From Betaproteobacteria bacterium TMED156 (lineage in GTDB: Bacteria; Pseudomonadota; Gammaproteobacteria; Burkholderiales; Burkholderiaceae_A): a stretch of DNA of 8,164 nt. The position numbers were made by a program, and so were the translations under genes. Each line of letters starts with the position of its first letter. The first letter of the stretch is position 1. Where the stretch lies: NCBI GenBank assembly GCA_002171155.1, contig NHHF01000012.1:1-8164 (forward strand). Reading direction: 5' to 3'. The notes beneath the pieces were generated by a model, which saw nothing but the letters and a program-made list of their open reading frames with translations, did not search any database and was not told the origin of the DNA. Positions 3,810 to 8,164 of the stretch are shown here, piece by piece.

Positions 3810-6129
3810 AATTGAAAAGATTGTCGTAAAAAGTATTAACCTAGCTAAAAAATTTCAACACGAATACGTAACTATTGAACACTTGACAGCTAGTGTACTA
3901 GACGATCCAATGATTCTAACCATGTGTTTTGAACTCCAGGCTGATGGGCAAGGACTTCAAGAATCGTTATTATTATATTTAAATGAAGATACATATGAAA
4001 TGAAACTGGAAGAAGATCCTGGTCCAGATTATAATCCTAGAAAAACTCAAATGCTTGAACGTGTATTCAGTCGTGCATTAACTCAGGCCTTATTCAATGG
4101 AAAAAAAGGAATCAATCTTTTTGATCTTATATTAAGTGTGTTAGCTGAAGAACAAAGTGTTACGGTAAAATTTGCAGAACAAATGGGATTGACTAAAGAA
4201 AAAGCAAACTCTTGGATTTCTCATGCAATGCATCAGGAACCTGCTCTTGGTAAATTTTACAGAGAAAACCAAAAAGGTAATGAAATTCCTAAAGAACAAA
4301 TGGAGGCAATAAAAGCCGCCCAACGTGATCATATGCAAAAGTCAATACAAATGGTACTAGAACAATTTTGTACTAATATGAATGAAGCTTCAAGTGATTA
4401 TGATGATTTAGTAGGACGTAGAACAGAGCTTCGTGATTTAGTACAGACGTTAGCTCGTAAGAAAAAATCAAATGCAGTAATAGTAGGTCCAAGTGGCGTA
4501 GGTAAAACAGCTATAGCTGAAGGACTAGCAAAGTTAATTGTTGAAGATAATGTACCAGATACAATTAAAGATATGACTGTATGGCATTTAGACATGGCCA
4601 AGTTAGTAGCAGGTACAAAGTATAGAGGTGATTTTGAAGAACGTTTAAAAATGTTAGTTGAAGTATTAGAAAATTCACCAGATGTTATTTTGTTTATTGA
4701 TGAAATACATATGGTAGTTGGTGCTGGTAATACTGGTGGAAGTATGGACGCAGGCAATATGCTGAAACCAGCTCTTTCAAATGGTAAACTTAGAGTTATT
4801 GGAGCAACAACAGATGAAGAATATCGTAAGATGTTTGAAAAAGAAAGTGCATTAGCCCGTAGATTTACAAAGATTCAAATTCAAGAACCTACAAAGAAAG
4901 AAGCAAAAGAAGTACTTTACAATAGTAAGTTAGCATATGAAGCATTTCATGGTGCAGAAATAAAAGATAAAGCATTAGATTTAGCAGTTGAATTAAGTGC
5001 AGAATATATGTTTAATAAACAACTTCCTGATAAGGCGTTTGATCTACTTGACAGAGCATTAGCATATAATAAAATTTTACCTAAAGAAGAACGTAAAAAG
5101 ATAATCACCGGTCAAGAAATTAGAGAAGAAATGAGTAGGTTAACAAATATTCCTGCAGAGCATTTAGGAGTAAAATTAGAAAAACAGACTGTAGCTAAAC
5201 ATCAAAGTATTAGACTACAATTAGAGAGTACAGTTTTTGGACAAAAGTCAGCAATTGATAAGGTAGTTGATAGTGTAACTATTTCACTTGCTGGATTAAA
5301 GGATCCACAAAAACCAGTAGCAAGTTATTTGTTTACAGGACCAACAGGTGTTGGTAAAACAGAATTAGCAAAACGATTAGCTCAAGCAATGAATATGAAA
5401 TTAATACGTTATGATATGGCAGAATATCAAGAACGTCATACAGTCTCAAAACTTATTGGTTCTCCTCCAGGGTATGTTGGTCATGGAGATGGTAAAGCTG
5501 GAGATGGATTATTAATTGGACAACTTGAAGATCATCCAAATTGTGTATTACTTTTAGACGAAGTAGAAAAAGCACACCCAGATTTAATGAGTGTATTACT
5601 TTCATTATTAGATGAAGGAACAATTACAAGTTCAACAGGTAAGGTTGTTAGTGCCAAAAATGCAATAATTATTATGACTAGTAATTTAGGTGCTAGAGAA
5701 GGAGCAGTGAAAAATATAGGATTTAATGATGCAGTTTTCAATCATCAAGCAGTTATAGATGCAATTAATAATTTCTTTGCTCCAGAATTTAGAAATAGAT
5801 TAGATGGTATTGTACAATTTGATTCTCTAAAACCAAAACATATGACAAACATTGTTCATAAATTTTTAAACTCCATTGAGGAATATACACAGGGCAGAGA
5901 TATATCATTTACTTGGGATAAAACATTAATTAAATATTTAGAAGATAATGGGTTTGATGCTACAATGGGTGCTAGACCTTTAGCCAGATTAATTAACGAA
6001 AAAGTAAAACTTCCGTTAGCAAAACATTTACTAGATAGAAGTGCAAAAAGACTTATAGTAAAATATGTTGATGATGAAGTTAAAATATTTGAGAAACAAG
6101 AGTTACTTGATGTCAAAGAGATTACATAG
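3802..6129 (+). CDS. clpA: ClpA-like AAA+ unfoldase with two ATPase domains
   Basis: A 775-residue Hsp100 protein close in length to bacterial ClpA. Order: Clp N domain with two repeats (~1-145, VTIEHL at 23-28); D1 with Walker A GPSGVGKT 229-236, pore loop GTKYRGDFEERL 271-282, Walker B ILFIDE 296-301 and arginine finger region ALARRF 350-355; D2 with Walker A GPTGVGKT 513-520, pore loop GYVGHGDG 557-564, Walker B VLLLDE 582-587, PEFRNRLD 661-668 and sensor 2 GARP 723-726. The coiled-coil M domain of ClpB is absent, and an IGF tripeptide at 639-641 sits where ClpA and ClpX carry their ClpP-docking loop. It therefore resembles a protease-coupled unfoldase, not a disaggregase. No clpP is present here; host ClpP is the likely partner. 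All catalytic motifs are intact. The start overlaps the dnaJ-like stop (ATGAGTGA) with AAAAGG 7 nt before it. Confidence 0.94.
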   Translation: MSEIEKIVVKSINLAKKFQHEYVTIEHLTASVLDDPMILTMCFELQADGQGLQESLLLYLNEDTYEMKLEEDPGPDYNPRKTQMLERVFSRALTQALFNGKKGINLFDLILSVLAEEQSVTVKFAEQMGLTKEKANSWISHAMHQEPALGKFYRENQKGNEIPKEQMEAIKAAQRDHMQKSIQMVLEQFCTNMNEASSDYDDLVGRRTELRDLVQTLARKKKSNAVIVGPSGVGKTAIAEGLAKLIVEDNVPDTIKDMTVWHLDMAKLVAGTKYRGDFEERLKMLVEVLENSPDVILFIDEIHMVVGAGNTGGSMDAGNMLKPALSNGKLRVIGATTDEEYRKMFEKESALARRFTKIQIQEPTKKEAKEVLYNSKLAYEAFHGAEIKDKALDLAVELSAEYMFNKQLPDKAFDLLDRALAYNKILPKEERKKIITGQEIREEMSRLTNIPAEHLGVKLEKQTVAKHQSIRLQLESTVFGQKSAIDKVVDSVTISLAGLKDPQKPVASYLFTGPTGVGKTELAKRLAQAMNMKLIRYDMAEYQERHTVSKLIGSPPGYVGHGDGKAGDGLLIGQLEDHPNCVLLLDEVEKAHPDLMSVLLSLLDEGTITSSTGKVVSAKNAIIIMTSNLGAREGAVKNIGFNDAVFNHQAVIDAINNFFAPEFRNRLDGIVQFDSLKPKHMTNIVHKFLNSIEEYTQGRDISFTWDKTLIKYLEDNGFDATMGARPLARLINEKVKLPLAKHLLDRSAKRLIVKYVDDEVKIFEKQELLDVKEIT
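6098..6102 (+). promoter_or_regulatory. Shine-Dalgarno-like site favouring the start at 6110
   Basis: AAGAG lies 7 nt before the ATG at 6110. The in-frame ATGs at 6065, 6071 and 6074 have no comparable site and would give a leader that only mirrors the clpA reading. The evidence is moderate. Confidence 0.45.
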
Positions 6130-6802
6130 TTTTAAACATTATTACGACTTATACGACACAAAAATATCACTTGGAAAATTCTCCAGAAGAGATCACGTTA
6201 GAATTGTTCCAGAACATTTACCAGAAATTAGAGTTAACAGAGTTTTTAAGAAAGATGAAAACAGCCAAATAACTTGGACAGTTAATATCTATACAAGTAA
6301 TAAAAATATTGTAGAACATTACGAAAAGAATTATCACGTACTCTCAATACATGAACCAATTAATGAACAACATTCAGATATATTGTCTGGTAAATTAGGT
6401 GCTGATAAACTTTTTAGGGAAAATCTATATTATAAAAAGTATAGATATAAACTTGAAGTAGATTATAACTGGAGAAATAAAAGATTTTCTGGTAGTTATG
6501 CCGCCAAACCTACAGAATATCATGATATGATTGAAGATATGTATAGATCTATAGTTCGTGAACATAAAAATAACGATTTTAGACTAGTACATAGAGCGGG
6601 ATTCTTTCCTAATATGCCGTTGTCTCACCAGGCTCTAGCACGTCAATCACAACCTTATATTGCTAACTCTGATAGATTACAGTATCTACCCTTTTTATTT
6701 ACAAACGATGAAGCTTTACTATTCATGCTAAAGCTGAAATATACCAATGAAATACTCAGAATGCGTATAGTCCACGTATTCACTCCTAATGATGTAAAAT
6801 GA
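6110..6802 (+). CDS. Unrecognised phage protein, rich in Tyr, His, Asn and Lys
   Basis: A 230-residue protein from the ATG at 6110; the frame is open further up, to an ATG at 6065 (245 residues), but AAGAG fits 6110 and such a start reduces the overlap with the ClpA-like gene to 20 nt. I do not recognise the family. It is basic at the N-terminus (MSKRLHSFKHYYDLYDTK), with alternating beta-like segments such as ITWTVNIYTSN and YKLEVDYNW, an unusual load of tyrosine and histidine, and a hydrophobic C-terminal part (YLPFLFTNDEALLFMLKLKY). There is no signal peptide, clear membrane helix or nucleotide-binding motif. It closes the overlapping block and its TGA overlaps the second GATAAATA box. Place and composition would fit either a tail or assembly component next to the following structural genes, or a client or partner of the Clp protein; neither is shown. 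Confidence 0.78.
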   Translation: MSKRLHSFKHYYDLYDTKISLGKFSRRDHVRIVPEHLPEIRVNRVFKKDENSQITWTVNIYTSNKNIVEHYEKNYHVLSIHEPINEQHSDILSGKLGADKLFRENLYYKKYRYKLEVDYNWRNKRFSGSYAAKPTEYHDMIEDMYRSIVREHKNNDFRLVHRAGFFPNMPLSHQALARQSQPYIANSDRLQYLPFLFTNDEALLFMLKLKYTNEILRMRIVHVFTPNDVK

Positions 6803-6808
6803 TAAATA
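6801..6808 (+). promoter_or_regulatory. Putative T4-late-type promoter box (GATAAATA)
   Basis: The same GATAAATA string as at 1140, again followed by ACT or CT. It ends 24 nt before the ATG at 6833, and it is the only place after 1169 where neighbouring plus-strand genes stop overlapping. A strong AGGAG follows (6821-6825). A fresh promoter for the tail genes is the natural reading. It overlaps the preceding TGA stop. Confidence 0.52.
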
Positions 6809-6820
6809 CTCATATAATTT

Positions 6821-6825
6821 AGGAG
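6821..6825 (+). promoter_or_regulatory. Strong Shine-Dalgarno (AGGAG) of the 6833 gene
   Basis: AGGAG lies 7 nt before the ATG at 6833. It is the best plus-strand ribosome binding site in the window and suits a gene made in quantity. Confidence 0.8.
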
Positions 6826-6832
6826 AGTTATC

Positions 6833-7210
6833 ATGTCAAATAATAGATCACAGATTATCCTTACTAATAAGAACGAACTGAGTTATGAAGGCGAAAGAGC
6901 TCAAGGTGATGGATATTATGGATTCAATGATGGACTACATACTGTAAGTTTTCATATGAACAACTTTACAGGTAGAATATATCTTGAAGCAACTTTAATG
7001 GAAGATCCGGAGCCATCAGATTGGTTCTTGATCGAAATGCAAACTAGTTATCCTTATCTACAATATACAAATCACAGTGGCGCCGTAGGGATATCGTTTA
7101 CTGGTAATTTTGTTTGGATTCGTGCAAGTGTAGACAGATCGCATCTAGCACAACCAGCATATGATATTCAGCAACACGGTGTTCTAGACAAAGCAGTTCT
7201 ATTAATTTAA
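6833..7210 (+). CDS. Small beta-rich protein, probable virion (tail or fibre) component
   Basis: A 125-residue protein with no signal peptide or membrane segment. It is rich in Tyr, Asn, Phe and Gly and reads as a compact beta fold: GYYGFNDGLHTVSFHMNNFTGRIYLEATL (about 27-55), then PSDWFLIEMQTS, LQYTN, and GISFTGNFVWIRASVDRS (86-103), ending with the hydrophobic VLLI. A strand pattern of the form F-T-G-R-I-Y-L-E then W-F, then G-N-F-V-W-I-R recalls small structural proteins found next to tail fibres in aquatic T4-like phages, but that is from memory and not checked. Support from context: its own GATAAATA box and strong Shine-Dalgarno, and a repeat-rich fibre-like gene only 9 nt downstream. 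A carbohydrate-binding or particle-decorating role is possible. Confidence is high that it is a gene and moderate that it is structural. Confidence 0.82.
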   Translation: MSNNRSQIILTNKNELSYEGERAQGDGYYGFNDGLHTVSFHMNNFTGRIYLEATLMEDPEPSDWFLIEMQTSYPYLQYTNHSGAVGISFTGNFVWIRASVDRSHLAQPAYDIQQHGVLDKAVLLI

Positions 7211-7219
7211 GGATTATAA

Positions 7220-8164
7220 ATGGCAATTAAAGGCTATAATGCTGGCGTACAGGACAGCCCATCAGTACCAGTTATTGATCAAGATATTCAGAAATTTAAT
7301 GACGGAGATATGCTTTTCTTTGATAAGGAAAGAAATGTATTTGCTCCTGGTCCGGCTATTACACAGATTACAAAGTTAAGTGAATTAACAAACGATACAA
7401 ACTTTGTCACAACTCCTGATATGCAATCAGCTATTGCATCTGCTTTAACAGGTGGTACAGTTGATTTAGCAGGATATGCAACAACAGCAGAAGTCCAAGC
7501 ATTAATAGCAGACTTTCCAACAGGGCAACATTTTAGTGGTGACTATGCTGATCTAACTAATAAACCAACTATCCCATCATTTACAAGTGACATTACTAAT
7601 AATAGTGGATTTGTAACAACTAGTACTATTAATGAATTATTAGATGATAGAATTGGTGCGTTGCACAATTTTGATGGTGATTATAACAATCTTACAAACT
7701 TACCTACATTATTCAGTGGTAGCTATAATGATCTAACAGATCAACCAAATATTTTTGGTGGTAGTTATAATGATTTAACTGATACTCCTAATATCCCTGA
7801 TGTTTCAAACTTCCTAACAGAAACACAAATAGATAGTAAAATTTCAGCTATTGATCTAACTCTTTATGCTACAGAATCATATGTAGATACGCAATTAGCG
7901 AATGCAGTTACTGGTGGTACTATTGATTTTAGTGGTTATGTTACTGAAGTAGAATTAAATAATGAACTATTACCTTACGCATTAAAAACAGAACTATTTT
8001 CAGGTAGTTACAATGATCTAGCAGACAAGCCTACTATTCCTAGTATAACTGGACTAGCAAGTGAGACTTATGTAGATAATCAAGTCCAATTAGAAACAGC
8101 GGCTCGTCAATCAGCTGATACAGCAATATTAGATCAAATTGGATCTATTGTAACTTTTAGTGGA
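7220..8164 (+). CDS. Tail-fibre-like repeat protein, N-terminal part (3' end outside window)
   Basis: An open frame from the ATG at 7220 to the window edge, 315 residues without a stop. AAGGA (7209-7213) lies 6 nt before the start and overlaps the previous stop. The first ~50 residues are a short head (MAIKGYNAGVQ, then NDGDMLFFDKERNVF). The rest is built of repeats typical of phage tail fibres and other long trimeric adhesins: an FSGSYNDLTDKPTIP-type unit at residues 105-120, 151-165, 165-179, 179-194 and 260-275; a TGGTVDLAGY-type unit at 77-86 and 231-240; an LTNDTNFVTT-type unit at 56-65 and 125-134; and a YATESYVDTQ-type unit at 216-225 and 279-289. The FSG at the window's last codons probably begins another copy. 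The likely role is host recognition or a structural fibre shaft; the receptor-binding tip, or a chaperone domain, would lie beyond the edge. Confidence 0.88.
   Translation, partial: MAIKGYNAGVQDSPSVPVIDQDIQKFNDGDMLFFDKERNVFAPGPAITQITKLSELTNDTNFVTTPDMQSAIASALTGGTVDLAGYATTAEVQALIADFPTGQHFSGDYADLTNKPTIPSFTSDITNNSGFVTTSTINELLDDRIGALHNFDGDYNNLTNLPTLFSGSYNDLTDQPNIFGGSYNDLTDTPNIPDVSNFLTETQIDSKISAIDLTLYATESYVDTQLANAVTGGTIDFSGYVTEVELNNELLPYALKTELFSGSYNDLADKPTIPSITGLASETYVDNQVQLETAARQSADTAILDQIGSIVTFSG
7532..8044 (+). repeat. Degenerate protein-level repeat, F-x-G-x-Y-x-x-L-x-x-x-P (5 copies)
   Basis: Five copies of a unit with Phe, Gly, Tyr, Leu and Pro fixed: 7532-7579, 7670-7714, 7712-7756, 7754-7801 and 7997-8044. 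Copies two to four follow one another with almost no spacer, while the first and last stand apart. The DNA differs between copies (for example in third positions), so it is an old repeat kept by protein selection and not a recent tandem duplication. A sixth copy seems to start at 8156. Confidence 0.85.

Noticed and set aside
4141..4338. Minus-strand open frame of 65 codons
   Set aside because: Opposite the Clp N-domain linker, Phe-rich, no support.
4398..4757. Minus-strand open frame of 119 codons inside the ClpA-like gene
   Set aside because: It lies opposite the most conserved ATPase region, where the protein is fully explained by the plus strand; Pro/Ser/Thr-rich shadow product.
5532..6116. 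Two minus-strand open frames (5532-5741, 5856-6116) inside the ClpA-like gene
   Set aside because: Shadows of the D2 domain with no ribosome binding site or recognisable content.
3802..6129. Reading the Hsp100 protein as ClpB disaggregase because a DnaJ-like gene is adjacent
   Set aside because: There is no coiled-coil M domain between the D1 subdomains, the length fits ClpA, and an IGF tripeptide is present in the ClpP-loop position.
7214..7222. TTATAAATG, similar to a late promoter box, at the fibre gene start
   Set aside because: It includes the start codon itself, so it cannot drive that gene; the gene follows 9 nt after its neighbour and has its own Shine-Dalgarno.

Overview
This is an AT-rich stretch that reads as the genome of a tailed bacteriophage, probably a marine or freshwater myovirus of the wider T4-like group. 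Four things support this: a phage-type PhoH ATPase, T4-late-promoter-like boxes (GATAAATA), a candidate inner/outer membrane spanin pair, and tail-fibre-type repeats at the right-hand end. No ribosomal RNA, tRNA, transposase or CRISPR array is visible. The host cannot be named from the sequence; the low GC would suit an AT-rich aquatic bacterium, but that is inference.

Layout. (1) Positions 1-302 (+) hold the C-terminal end of a HAD-family phosphatase-like protein cut by the window edge. It meets, with no spacer, (2) phoH on the minus strand (303-1040). (3) A 128-bp divergent intergenic region follows, with a strong Shine-Dalgarno for phoH on one side and a GATAAATA box plus Shine-Dalgarno for the rightward genes on the other. 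(4) From 1169 to 6802 eight plus-strand genes overlap one another without a single intergenic base. In order they are two unrecognised proteins, a translation initiation factor IF-1 homologue, a membrane-anchored coiled-coil protein and a lipoprotein whose signal peptide is encoded inside it in another frame (candidate i-spanin and o-spanin), a reduced DnaJ-like protein, a two-ATPase ClpA-like unfoldase, and an unrecognised 230-residue protein. (5) A second GATAAATA box at 6801 precedes a small probable virion protein (6833-7210) and a repeat-rich tail-fibre-like protein that runs off the right edge (7220-8164).

How the genes may work together. The block 1169-6802 looks like one transcription unit in which most cistrons are translationally coupled. 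It combines host-takeover functions (IF-1 for translation initiation, J-protein plus Clp unfoldase for protein handling) with lysis genes (spanins). The Clp protein keeps a ClpP-docking-type IGF tripeptide, but no clpP or dnaK is present here, so it may work with host ClpP and the J-protein with host DnaK. The most noteworthy elements are the phage-borne IF-1, the reduced J-protein/ClpA pair, the previously unlabelled-looking overlapping spanin pair, and the shared promoter-like box.
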